From: Streptosporangiaceae bacterium | GTDB lineage: Bacteria; Actinomycetota; Actinomycetes; Streptosporangiales; Streptosporangiaceae | Assembly (NCBI GenBank): GCA_025934635.1 | Contig: JAICWX010000022.1 | Location: forward strand, 1 to 48,536 | Direction: 5' to 3' | Length of the DNA: 48,536 bases | In this document: positions 42,082 through 48,536 of the stretch, piece by piece | How the letters are laid out: every line of letters begins with the position of its first letter | Position numbering within the stretch: position 1 is the stretch's first letter | Notes under the pieces: model-generated | What the model saw: the letters and a program-made list of their open reading frames with translations, nothing else | What the model was told of the DNA's origin: nothing | The model's database searches: none | Position numbers and translations under genes: made by a program

Positions 42082-44611
42082 CCGGCTGCGCGCGGCGGTC
42101 GCGGAACGCGGCTGGGAGCTGGATGACCAGCATGCCTACCGTGATGACGGGTATAGCGGCGCCCGCCTGGGGCGGCCGGGGCTGGACCGGCTGCGGGATC
42201 ACGCGGCGCTGGCCGATCTGGATGCTGTCCTGGTGACGGCGCCGGACCGGCTGGCCCGGAACTACGTCCACCAGGTGCTGCTGATCGAGGAGCTGGCCGG
42301 GCACGGCTGCCGGGTGGAGTTCCTGGACCGGCCGATGAGCGATGACCCGCATGACCAGCTGCTGCTGCAGATCCGCGGGGCGGTGGCCGAGTACGAGCGG
42401 ACGCTGATCACCGAGCGGATGCGGCGCGGGCGGCATGCCCGGCTGCGGGCGGGCACGCTGCTGCCGTGGACCCGGCCGCCGTTCGGCTACCGGCTCGATC
42501 CTGACCGGCCCCGGGACGCGGCCGCGATCCGGACCGAGCCCGGGGAGGCGGTGCTGGTGGCGCAGCTGTTCGGCTGGTACCTGGAGCCGCAGGCCACCTT
42601 GTATCAGCTCACCGTGCGGCTGGCCGGCCTGGGAGTGGCGTCCGCGATGGGCAAGCCGCGGTGGAACGTGGCCAGCCTCCGGGGCATCTTGCGGAACCCG
42701 GCCTATGCCGGCCGGGCCATGACCAACCGCACCCAGGTGGCCCCGGCCCGCCAGCGCCGATCGGCATTGCTGCCGGCCGGCCGGGGCGAGAGCCATGCCC
42801 CGCGGCCGGAACAGGACTGGATCGAGGTGCCGGTCCCGCAGATCGTCAGCGAGGAGACCTTCGCCCAGGTCCAGGCCAAGCTCGACGTCAACCAGCAAGG
42901 CGCGGCCCGCAACACCCGCCACGAGTACCTGCTGCGCGCGCTGGTCAGCTGCGGCGCGTGCCGGCTAGCGTGCACCGGCCGCCAGCCCGGCGCAGGCTAC
43001 CGCTACTACCTGTGCCGCGGCCGCACCGACCCGCTGCGCGCGGCCGAGGGACGGCGCTGCGACGCCCGCTACATCCCCGCCGCCCAGCTGGACGAGCTGG
43101 TCTGGGCTGACCTGCGCGCGCTGCTAGCCGACCCCGCCCACGTCACCCGCGCGCTGACCCGGGCCCAGGGCGGCGCCTGGCGGCCCCAGGAACTCCAGGC
43201 CCGGCAGTCCGCTACCGGCCAGGCCCTGGGCCAGCTGGACCGCCAGCAGCAGCGGCTGCTGGACGCCTACCTCGCCGAGGTCATCACCCTGCCCGAGCTA
43301 GACCGCAAGCGCCAGGACCTGGACCGCCGCCGCGCCACGCTGCTCGCCCAGCAGCGCCAGCTGGACGCCGCCGCCCGGCAGCGGCTGGAACTCGGCGCCG
43401 TCGCCGACGGGATCGAGGCCTTCTGCCAGACCATCCGGGACGGCCTGGCCACCGCCACCTTCGAGCAACGGCGGCAACTCGCCGAGCTGCTCATCGACCG
43501 CGTCATCGTCACCGACGACGACGTCGAGATCCGCTACGTCCTCCCGATCACCCCCGACGGGCCGCACCGCCCTTTTTGCCAGTTGCGTAAAGACCATCTC
43601 GGCCGCCCACCGGCGGGCGTAGGCCGCGGCCAGCCCCGCGGCGGGGAAGGCCCGCCAGTCCAGGAGCGTGGTGATGAGCCGGTACCGCCCGGTCCGGGTG
43701 CTGCCGTCGCCGGCAATGACCTCCAGCCGGAACTCGATGGCCCGGACGGTCATGCCCGGCAGCGGCCCGGCCTGCGGGGGCAGCGTGCTGCCGCGGCGGC
43801 GGCGCTGCCCGTTCCTGCGGTTCCGGGCGTGCACCGCGGCCGGGTCGCTGACGTGCGCCAGGAAGGACCCGTCGGGCAGCTCCCGGATGACGGCCAGGTC
43901 CATCGAGGCCTTGACCCGCCACAGCAGGTCCGCCCCGGTCCCGGCGGCGGCGTGCCACAGCGCCCAGCTGTAGAAGTTCCGGTCCGCCAGCACCAGCATC
44001 CCGGCCCGCAGGTGCCCCAGCAGCTGCCCCGCCAGCGCCCGCTCCCCGGTCCCCTTCCCGCGGACCGGGCCGAAGACCGCGCCGAGCAGCCCCCGGGTCC
44101 CGCACGCGATCAGGATCACCAGCCGCAGCGCCGGGCCGGGCGGCTGCCCCCCGGCGGCGCCCGGCCGGCCGAACGCGGCCGCGTTCTCCGGGCTGTCCGC
44201 CGCTTCCACGGTGGTGCCGTCCACCGCGACCAGCAGCAGGCCGCCCAGGTGCGACCACGCCGCCCGGCCCGGCGACAGCGCCGAGCACAGCCGCCCGAAC
44301 ACCGACTCCAGCGGCTTCTCCCCGACCCGCCGCCGCACCCCGGTCAGCGCCGTCGTCGCCGGCGCCTGCCACCCCGCAGCGGCCAGCGCCCGCTCCAGGC
44401 CCCCGGTGACCTGCCGGATCACATCCGGATAGGGCCTGGCGGACAGCAGCGCGCAGTCCAGCACGAAATACACCCCCAGCCGGGACGGCAGCGACCGCAG
44501 CCGCATCTCCCACGCCAGCCCGTCCCCCACCGCCTCATCGACCAGCCCCGCCGGGATCACCCACGACAGCACCCCGAGCCCGGCCCGGGACAGGACCCGC
44601 CCCCGGGCTGA
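42008..44611 (+). CDS. Large serine recombinase, catalytic Ser replaced, reads through attR
   Basis: Residues 1-150 are a serine-recombinase catalytic domain (MRAAVYARV, GWELDDQHAYRDDGYSGA, LVTAPDRLARNYVHQVLL, EYERTLITERMRRG). A recombinase domain with a Cys4 zinc ribbon follows (CGACRLACTGRQ ... YYLCRGR ... RRCDARY), then a coiled coil (QLDRQQQRLLDAYLAEVITL). The family normally has ARVS at position 10; here it is ARVP (codon CCG at 42035), removing the nucleophile. The conserved protein ends near PFCQLRKDH at about 43590. Beyond the right att core the frame runs antisense through the IS transposase to 44611, and that extension is not real protein sequence of the family. AGGAGG precedes the ATG. 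Confidence 0.8.
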   Translation: MRAAVYARVPATRQAQAQTIEQQLDRLRAAVAERGWELDDQHAYRDDGYSGARLGRPGLDRLRDHAALADLDAVLVTAPDRLARNYVHQVLLIEELAGHGCRVEFLDRPMSDDPHDQLLLQIRGAVAEYERTLITERMRRGRHARLRAGTLLPWTRPPFGYRLDPDRPRDAAAIRTEPGEAVLVAQLFGWYLEPQATLYQLTVRLAGLGVASAMGKPRWNVASLRGILRNPAYAGRAMTNRTQVAPARQRRSALLPAGRGESHAPRPEQDWIEVPVPQIVSEETFAQVQAKLDVNQQGAARNTRHEYLLRALVSCGACRLACTGRQPGAGYRYYLCRGRTDPLRAAEGRRCDARYIPAAQLDELVWADLRALLADPAHVTRALTRAQGGAWRPQELQARQSATGQALGQLDRQQQRLLDAYLAEVITLPELDRKRQDLDRRRATLLAQQRQLDAAARQRLELGAVADGIEAFCQTIRDGLATATFEQRRQLAELLIDRVIVTDDDVEIRYVLPITPDGPHRPFCQLRKDHLGRPPAGVGRGQPRGGEGPPVQERGDEPVPPGPGAAVAGNDLQPELDGPDGHARQRPGLRGQRAAAAAALPVPAVPGVHRGRVADVRQEGPVGQLPDDGQVHRGLDPPQQVRPGPGGGVPQRPAVEVPVRQHQHPGPQVPQQLPRQRPLPGPLPADRAEDRAEQPPGPARDQDHQPQRRAGRLPPGGARPAERGRVLRAVRRFHGGAVHRDQQQAAQVRPRRPARRQRRAQPPEHRLQRLLPDPPPHPGQRRRRRRLPPRSGQRPLQAPGDLPDHIRIGPGGQQRAVQHEIHPQPGRQRPQPHLPRQPVPHRLIDQPRRDHPRQHPEPGPGQDPPPG
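43597..43601. other. Right attachment core of the serine-recombinase element
   Basis: TCTCG, identical to the left core. To its left lies element sequence (TTGCGTAAAGACCA); to its right transposase sequence (GCCGCCCACCGG). On the minus strand the core covers the GAG codon of the transposase catalytic Glu. Confidence 0.8.
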
Positions 44612-44680
44612 CCCCCAGCCCCAGGACATGGCAGCATGAACACCCAACGAAGCTCCTTGCCAGACGACCGATCTCAGCAA
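43597..44680 (-). pseudogene. IS4-family transposase, N-terminal fragment
   Basis: Reading the minus strand from the ATG at 44680 (44626 is an alternative start, giving MSWGWGSARGRV) the chain shows VYFVLDCALLSARPYPDVIRQ, the first catalytic Asp in LLVAVDGTTVEAADSPEN, the second in GMLVLADRNFYSWALWHAA, and LLWRVKASMDLAVIRELPDG. It then reaches YARRWAAE, where the YREK signature begins, and is cut there by the serine-recombinase element. The remaining part lies at 41253-41727. The open frame past the junction is antisense recombinase sequence. As it stands the transposase is split and should be inactive. Confidence 0.87.
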
Positions 44681-44733
44681 TCGCCGTTCTAGCGGGAGCT
44701 TCGTCCCATTTCACCCAGCCACGCTCACCAGCC

Positions 44734-44756
44734 ACCCCCTTAAATTCCTGGCAGTG
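44734..44756. repeat. Right terminal inverted repeat of the IS
   Basis: Complementary to 41240-41263 except for one missing C in the C-run: ACCCCCTTAAATTCCTGGC and onward to AGTG. Confidence 0.85.
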
Positions 44757-44766
44757 CGCGGGGACG
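44757..44766. repeat. Target-site duplication, right copy
   Basis: CGCGGGGACG, identical to 41230-41239, directly outside the right inverted repeat. Confidence 0.8.
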
Positions 44767-44790
44767 GCATTGATGCTCCATCCATGCCGT
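44764..44790. repeat. Hairpin at right flank of the IS
   Basis: ACGGCATTGATG, loop CTC, CATCCATGCCGT: 12-bp arms with one mismatch. The tip GATG-CTC-CATC equals that of the hairpin at 41207, while the stem base differs but still pairs. Before the IS arrived, both hairpins were about 8 bases apart. Confidence 0.75.
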
Positions 44791-44931
44791 TGCCTACGCC
44801 GCCCCGGAGCACGGTGGCGGGACGGCCGGGTGCTGGGGTGGGGAGCACGTGAGGTGAGTGAACCTCTGAGGCGCGAGCCCCGCCGGCGAGCTGTCCCATG
44901 CGAGGAAACGCGCTCTCCTCGGGGAGTCGTC

Positions 44932-45699
44932 TCAGTACTTGGGCCCGACGAACTCGTCGAGCCGCGCAACCGCCTCCCGCCGCGCCACCGAGATGGCGTT
45001 CGGCCGTGAGAAGCGCCACACCACCCCCAGTCGGTCCAGCGCCTCCCTGCACAACCGCAGAATGTCCCCCGACTCGTTGCTAAACAGATAGCGCGGATAC
45101 TCATACCAGTGGTCGCCATTGGCGAGACGCGCTCGTACTCGGTTGATGCCGCGGTAACCGTCCGAGTGGAACAGCCCACGAGCAAAGTGCCCGGCATTTG
45201 CCACCACAATGGTGCGCTGCCAAGCTTGCAGCTTGATTTCGCGCAGGTGTTTCCTGCCCGGTCCGTGCTGCGGAAATAGGCAAGGCCAGTGCCGGGAAGT
45301 GCTGACCACTTCGGTGCAGCCCGGGTGCTGCTGGGTGAAGACCTTGTTGTGCGGCCGGACGGCGATCATGGCTCGCGCGCACTCCTGGATGAGCCCGGGC
45401 CAGGCGTCCGCGCACACGATGCGTAGCTTCCATACCTTCTTGTCCCTGGCCCCGGCCAGGCTGATGCAGCCATCCCCCAGGTAGAGACCGAGCAGGTAGG
45501 CGTAGTCGGCCTGCGGTTCAGGGAACACCGGGCTCGGCGCGCATCGCGGGCAGAAGGCGCGAGGATTGACGCTGACCGGATGGTCGCGCCAATCATGCAA
45601 CGTCGCCCGCGATATGCCAGTCGACAAGCTGATACTGCGGAGGCTGATGCCTTGTTCCATGAGGGCCACCGCATTACGGCGTACGTCAGGACTGTACAT
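44932..45699 (-). CDS. LAGLIDADG-type endonuclease with N-terminal HTH
   Basis: A 255-residue protein. The N-terminus is a helix-turn-helix (RRNAVALMEQGISLRSISLS, then GISRATLHDW). A single LAGLIDADG-like motif follows in YAYLLGLYLGDGCISLAG, with the basic, beta-rich body expected after it (WKLRIVCADAWPG, HFARGLFHSDGYRGINRVR as a second half-motif with GLFHSDG, and YPRYLFSNESGDILRLC). Such stand-alone proteins in actinomycetes are annotated as homing endonuclease-like; whether this one cuts is unknown. I chose the ATG at 45699; the open frame upstream crosses the tRNA and is not coding. It lies 48 bases past the 3' end of the tRNA. Confidence 0.75.
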   Translation of the reverse strand: MYSPDVRRNAVALMEQGISLRSISLSTGISRATLHDWRDHPVSVNPRAFCPRCAPSPVFPEPQADYAYLLGLYLGDGCISLAGARDKKVWKLRIVCADAWPGLIQECARAMIAVRPHNKVFTQQHPGCTEVVSTSRHWPCLFPQHGPGRKHLREIKLQAWQRTIVVANAGHFARGLFHSDGYRGINRVRARLANGDHWYEYPRYLFSNESGDILRLCREALDRLGVVWRFSRPNAISVARREAVARLDEFVGPKY

Positions 45700-45747
45700 A
45701 ACAGCATCATGGCAGCAGGTACTGACATTCTTAGGGAATATAATTCC

Positions 45748-45824
45748 TGGTGCCCCGGGTGGGATTCGAACCCACACTGTGCGGGTTTTGAATCCGCTCG
45801 CTCTCCCGGTTGGCGTACCGGGGC
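45748..45824 (-). tRNA. tRNA-Leu (anticodon CAA)
   Basis: On the minus strand the 77-nt cloverleaf has acceptor GCCCCGG / CCGGGGC, discriminator A and encoded CCA, T arm GTGGG-TTCGAAT-CCCAC, and anticodon arm GCGGA-TTCAAAA-CCCGC, giving anticodon CAA (Leu UUG). Two points are odd. The variable region has only 5 nt, where Leu tRNAs normally have a long arm. The D arm pairs poorly (CGC/GCG with a large loop), and the last anticodon-stem pair is A-C. I recall actinomycete CAA tRNAs of this compact form beside the same regulator gene, so it is probably real, but the charging identity rests on the anticodon. Confidence 0.75.
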
Positions 45825-45872
45825 CCAGTCGCCGCGTGGGGAGCGGCGCGAACCCAATCTACCGCGTCACGG

Positions 45873-45878
45873 TACGCT
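45873..45878 (+). promoter_or_regulatory. Candidate -10 element for the ANTAR regulator
   Basis: TACGCT ends 7 bases before the ATG at 45886, without a Shine-Dalgarno sequence between: a leaderless pattern like that before hisD and ppgK. On the opposite strand TAGATT (45856-45861) is a possible -10 for the tRNA. Confidence 0.35.
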
Positions 45879-45885
45879 CGTGGGC

Positions 45886-46491
45886 ATGAGTCAGAACCCG
45901 CTCCGTGTGGTCATCGCCGAGGACGAGGCGCTGATCCGCCTCGACCTCAAGGAGATGCTCGAGGAGGAGGGCTACTCCGTCGTCGCCGAGGCGGGCGACG
46001 GCGAGTCCGCCGTCGGGCATGTCACCACCCTGCGCCCGGACCTGGCCATCCTCGACATCAAGATGCCGATCCTGGACGGGATCTCCGCGGCCGAGCGGAT
46101 CGCCGCCGAGCGGATCGCCCCGGTGGTCATCCTGACCGCCTTCTCCCAGCGCGAGCTGGTCGAGCGGGCCCGCGACGCGGGCGCGATGGCGTACCTGGTC
46201 AAGCCGTTCACCAAGGCCGACCTGGTGCCGGCCATCGAGATGGCGGTGAGCCGGTTCGCCGAGATCCGCGCGCTCGACGGCGAGATCGGCACGCTGCGCG
46301 AGCGGCTCGAGGTCCGCAAGCTGCTCGACCGGGCCAAGGGCCTGCTGCAGACCGACCACGGGCTGACCGAGCCCGAGGCCTTCCGCTGGATCCAGAAGAC
46401 CTCCATGGACCGCCGCCTGACCATGCGCAAGGTCGCCGAGGCGGTCATCGAGGGCAGCCTGCGCGTCCCCGCGGAGACCCCGCAGCCCTGA
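45886..46491 (+). CDS. pdtaR: ANTAR-domain response regulator (PdtaR type)
   Basis: A 201-residue two-domain regulator. The receiver is complete: acidic pair in VVIAEDEALIRLDL, phospho-Asp in LAILDIKMPILDG, Thr in VVILTAFSQ, and Lys in YLVKPFTKAD. A linker helix leads to an ANTAR RNA-binding domain (ERLEVRKLLDRAKGLLQTD, then EAFRWIQKTSMDRRLTM and KVAEAVIEG). ANTAR proteins antiterminate by binding paired hairpins in target mRNAs; in mycobacteria the partner kinase is PdtaS. The start at 45886 gives MSQNPLRVVIAEDE; longer open frames upstream cross the tRNA. Confidence 0.95.
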   Translation: MSQNPLRVVIAEDEALIRLDLKEMLEEEGYSVVAEAGDGESAVGHVTTLRPDLAILDIKMPILDGISAAERIAAERIAPVVILTAFSQRELVERARDAGAMAYLVKPFTKADLVPAIEMAVSRFAEIRALDGEIGTLRERLEVRKLLDRAKGLLQTDHGLTEPEAFRWIQKTSMDRRLTMRKVAEAVIEGSLRVPAETPQP

Positions 46492-46629
46492 GCCGGGCGC
46501 GCACAAAAACGCGAAACCCGGGGAGCCGTTGGTGCCGTGCCCGCCTTCCCCGGCCGACACGTTATCTACTAGAACCCCCCGGGCCCGCCATCACCACGTT
46601 AGCGACCCGCCGCCTCGTGGCGCAAAAGC

Positions 46630-46673
46630 GCCACCCGATCCGGGCACCAAGGCAGCCACCCGATCCGGGCACC
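46630..46673. repeat. Short direct repeat pair
   Basis: GCCACCCGATCCGGGCACC occurs at 46630-46648 and again at 46655-46673, in the 186-base gap between the two convergent genes. CCCGATCCGGG is itself almost a palindrome. No gene lies in this gap. Confidence 0.75.
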
Positions 46674-46677
46674 GGCG

Positions 46678-47133
46678 TCAGGCCCCGGCCGCGACGCCCA
46701 GCGGGTCGGCGCCGTTCCCCGGCACCTGCTCCCTGATCAGGCAGGTCAGCCGCGACGTGCACACCCGGCGGCCGGCCGAGTCCGAGATGACGATGTCGTA
46801 GGTGGCCAGCGTCCGGCCGCCGTGCGCCAGCGTGGCGACCGCGGTGACCTCGCCGTCGCGGGCGCTGCGGTGGTGCGTCGCGCTGATCTCGATGCCGACC
46901 ACCGCGCCCCGAAGGCCGGCGTGCAGGGCCGCGCCCAGCGAGCCGATGGTCTCCGCGAGCACGCAGGAGGCGCCGCCGTGCAGCAGGCCGTACGGCTGGG
47001 TGTTGCCGGCCACCGGCATCGTCGCCACGACCTCGGCCGCGGACGCCGACACGATCGTGATGCCCATGCGGTGCGCCAGGGTGCCCTCGGCGGTCGTGAC
47101 CGCCTTGACCCGGTCCAGCAGGTCCTGCTCCAT
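46678..47133 (-). CDS. PaaI-family hotdog thioesterase
   Basis: A 151-residue single-hotdog acyl-CoA thioesterase-like protein. The family motif is seen in PYGLLHGGASCVLAETIGSL, followed by GAVVGIEISATHHRSARDGE (the NHL-type second block) and ATYDIVISDSAGRRVCTSRL. Members hydrolyse aryl- or acyl-CoA; the substrate is not known. I set the start at the ATG at 47133 (MEQDLLDRVKAV), which has GAGGTTACC before it; the open frame further upstream is not conserved in character. It is convergent with the regulator and divergent from the epimerase gene. Confidence 0.88.
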   Translation of the reverse strand: MEQDLLDRVKAVTTAEGTLAHRMGITIVSASAAEVVATMPVAGNTQPYGLLHGGASCVLAETIGSLGAALHAGLRGAVVGIEISATHHRSARDGEVTAVATLAHGGRTLATYDIVISDSAGRRVCTSRLTCLIREQVPGNGADPLGVAAGA

Positions 47134-47299
47134 CGGTAACCTCCGCTTGCCCAGGGCCGCTTGCCCGGTCCACGTCAAGGGTGCCATGTGCGTCGCGGGC
47201 GTCCCGAAAGTGGCACTGCAATCGACGAATCTGCACGCCATACCCACCTGAGGACTCAAAATTGCGTCACATTTTGGTCATGTAGGGGTGACTTCGCTC

Positions 47300-47315
47300 T
47301 TGTTAGCGCTCACAA
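47300..47315. promoter_or_regulatory. LacI-family-type operator before the epimerase gene
   Basis: TTGTTAGCGCTCACAA matches the palindrome TTGTTAGCGCTAACAA with one base changed. It lies 39 bases before the ATG of a secreted sugar epimerase, a usual place and target for a LacI-family sugar regulator. No such regulator is in the window. Confidence 0.5.
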
Positions 47316-47353
47316 TTCAGCTTGGAACCTGTTCAGTGAAGGGAGCGCAAAGT

Positions 47354-48536
47354 ATGCGCGAAATCGGACGACAGCGACGTCTCCGTGGCCGGGCCGCCAT
47401 CGGGCTGGCCGCCATGGTGGCGCTAGGCGTAGGCGGATCACTCGCAGCGGGCCAGGCTTCGGCCGCCCCCGCTCATGCCACCGCCAGCGGCGGTGGCCTC
47501 TCGGTCAGCAAGGCAGCCTTCGGCAGCACGGTGGAGCCGTACACCGGTAAGAACACCGAAGTGTTCCGTTACACACTCAGGAACGCTAACGGCATGAAGG
47601 TCCAGATCATCACCTACGGCGGGATCGTCCAGGACATCTGGGTGCCGGACCGGCACGGCCGCGCGGCCGACGTCGTTCTCGGCTTCAAGACCCTGGCCGA
47701 CTACGTCAAGTTCGACAGCCCGCCGGTTGCGCCCACCACCGGCGTGTACTTCGGCGAGACCGTCGGCCGGTACGCCAACCGGATCGCCAAGGGCCAGTTC
47801 TCCCTGAACCAGCCGGGTCAGGGCAAGGTCAACTACCAGCTGCCCGTCAACAACGGGCCGAACGCCCTGCACGGCGGGATCGTCGGCTTCGGCAACCACA
47901 TCTGGGACAGCCAGGCGGTCAGCGGTCACGGCTCGGTCGGCGTGCAGCTCACCCTGAACAGCCCGAACGGCGACGAGAGCGCCCCGGCCGGATCCCCGGG
48001 CTGCCCGAACGGCTGCACCGGCTACCCCGCCAAGATCAAGGTCGTGCTGACCTACACGCTGAACAACCGCAACCAGCTGGGCCTGCACTACGTGACGACC
48101 AACCAGTCGAGCAACCTCAACACGGTCGTCAACCTGACCAACCACAGCTACTTCAACCTGGCGGGCGAGAGCTCGTTCCCCGGCTCGGCCTACCACCAGC
48201 TCATCAAGATCAACGCGAACAAGTACACGCCGACCGATACCACCTCGATCCCGCTCGGCCGGAACGTGTCGGTGTTCGGCACGCCGTTCGACTTCACCCA
48301 CTTCTTCCCGATGGGCGCCCGGATCGCCGACGTCAGCGCGCCGGACAACTCCCCGGGCTTCAACCAGCTCCTGGAAGCGCAGGGCTACGACCACAACTTC
48401 GTGCTGAACCGGCCAGTCCCTGAAGATCGGAGTCTGATCCTCGCCGCCGTCGCCGAACACTCCGCCAGCGGCCGCGTCCTGGAGGTGCTCACCACCGAGC
48501 CCGGCATCCAGTTCTACTCCGGCAACTTCCTCACCG
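47354..48536 (+). CDS. Secreted aldose 1-epimerase, cut by the window end
   Basis: A galactose-mutarotase-fold protein; 394 codons are visible and the 3' end is outside. The N-terminus is a signal peptide (GRAAIGLAAMVALGVGGSLA, cleavage likely after ASA in GQASAAP). Conserved epimerase parts: ITYGGIVQDIWVPD, GETVGRYANRIAKGQF, the substrate His in NALHGGIVGFG, the catalytic His in VNLTNHSYFNLAG, and the catalytic Glu near the end in VLEVLTTEPGIQFYSGNF. Export suggests it acts on sugars released outside the cell. A LacI-type operator lies just upstream, and GAAGGGAG is the ribosome-binding site. Confidence 0.93.
   Translation, partial: MREIGRQRRLRGRAAIGLAAMVALGVGGSLAAGQASAAPAHATASGGGLSVSKAAFGSTVEPYTGKNTEVFRYTLRNANGMKVQIITYGGIVQDIWVPDRHGRAADVVLGFKTLADYVKFDSPPVAPTTGVYFGETVGRYANRIAKGQFSLNQPGQGKVNYQLPVNNGPNALHGGIVGFGNHIWDSQAVSGHGSVGVQLTLNSPNGDESAPAGSPGCPNGCTGYPAKIKVVLTYTLNNRNQLGLHYVTTNQSSNLNTVVNLTNHSYFNLAGESSFPGSAYHQLIKINANKYTPTDTTSIPLGRNVSVFGTPFDFTHFFPMGARIADVSAPDNSPGFNQLLEAQGYDHNFVLNRPVPEDRSLILAAVAEHSASGRVLEVLTTEPGIQFYSGNFLT

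Larger units (their letters stand above)
41728..43601 (+). mobile_element. 1.87-kb integrated element carrying a large serine recombinase
   Basis: The element lies between two TCTCG cores. Removing one core-to-core unit (1,874 bp) restores the IS transposase exactly, giving RRWAAETGFAELK. Joining its two ends rebuilds an attP with a perfect central palindrome GACCATC-GA-GATGGTC and outer inverted arms TTGCCA-N3-G at both sides (cttGCCATTTGTG and, on the other strand, TTGCCAGTTGCG), which is the symmetry expected for a large serine integrase. Cargo is only a small frame and the recombinase. No other phage or plasmid genes are present, so it behaves as an IS-like, recombinase-only element. Confidence 0.78.
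41240..44756. mobile_element. IS4-family insertion sequence, interrupted
   Basis: Bounded by inverted ends of 23-24 bp (CACTGCCAGGAATTTAAGGG at left 41240-41263; complement at 44734-44756; one C/G fewer in the right arm) and a 10-bp direct target duplication. Without the internal 1,874-bp serine-recombinase element it would be about 1,643 bp with a single transposase gene on the minus strand. It sits between two related hairpins in a non-coding spacer, downstream of the DUF3349 terminator, so the insertion hits no gene. Confidence 0.85.

Noticed and set aside
43298..43596. Continuation of the transposase N-terminal frame past the right junction
   Set aside because: This part is antisense to the recombinase coiled coil; the true C-terminal part lies at the left junction.
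42008..44611. Reading the whole 867-codon frame as one recombinase
   Set aside because: The family ends near the PFCQLRKDH segment; everything past the att core is antisense to a recognisable transposase and is Pro/Arg-rich.
45700..45777. Upstream start for the LAGLIDADG protein
   Set aside because: The extra residues come from reading through the tRNA T arm and CCA end, which is structural RNA sequence.
46492..46677. Rho-independent terminator between the convergent regulator and thioesterase genes
   Set aside because: There are short GC palindromes and a direct repeat, but no stem-loop strong enough to call for either gene.

Overview
The window is high-GC DNA from an actinomycete, most likely a filamentous or Streptosporangiales-like lineage. 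The gene content supports this: a PriA-type HisA, a polyphosphate glucokinase, an F420-type luciferase-like oxidoreductase, a mycothiol-era TIGR03085 protein, an ANTAR response regulator of the PdtaR type, and GTG starts with ATGA/GTGA operon overlaps throughout.

Layout. 1-4.6 kb: 3' end of dnaE, two minus-strand envelope-type hypothetical proteins that share a C-terminal module, a MarR regulator divergent from an F420-type oxidoreductase, and a small membrane protein. 4.6-9.7 kb: a tightly coupled operon hisD-hisC-hisB-hisH-priA-hisF. 9.7-12.8 kb: ppgK and a His-rich anchored protein (minus), a small membrane protein whose stop seems lost by one base, a TIGR03085 protein (minus) and hisI. 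12.8-18.1 kb: a Trp-associated membrane protein, a degenerate response regulator, trpC-trpB-trpA and an Lgt-like membrane protein that has lost the Lgt catalytic residues. 18.2-24.2 kb: gltB-gltD, glutamate synthase.

24.3-38.9 kb is the most notable block: a Ser/Thr phospho-signalling island directly downstream of glutamate synthase. Its order is FHA protein, GlnX-like membrane protein, GlnH-like solute-binding protein, PknG, an internally deleted GlnX, a coiled-coil protein, a second PknG, PP2C, vWA, FHA and PP2C. Several of the proteins carry related N-terminal zinc-ribbon (CxxC) modules. In mycobacteria GlnH-GlnX-PknG senses extracellular Asp/Glu and controls glutamate metabolism through an FHA protein, so the position beside gltBD suggests an elaborated, partly duplicated version of that pathway.

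39-41 kb: a Pit-type phosphate transporter with a PHO-box-like site, a small membrane protein and a DUF3349 protein, closed by a strong terminator. 41.2-44.8 kb is a nested mobile element: an IS4-family IS (inverted ends, 10-bp target duplication) whose transposase gene is split at the codon of its catalytic glutamate by a 1.87-kb element carrying a large serine recombinase. The attachment sites can be rebuilt base by base, and the recombinase itself has Pro in place of the catalytic Ser. 44.9-48.5 kb: a LAGLIDADG-type endonuclease gene, a tRNA with anticodon CAA, a pdtaR-like regulator, a PaaI-type thioesterase and a secreted aldose 1-epimerase that runs off the window.
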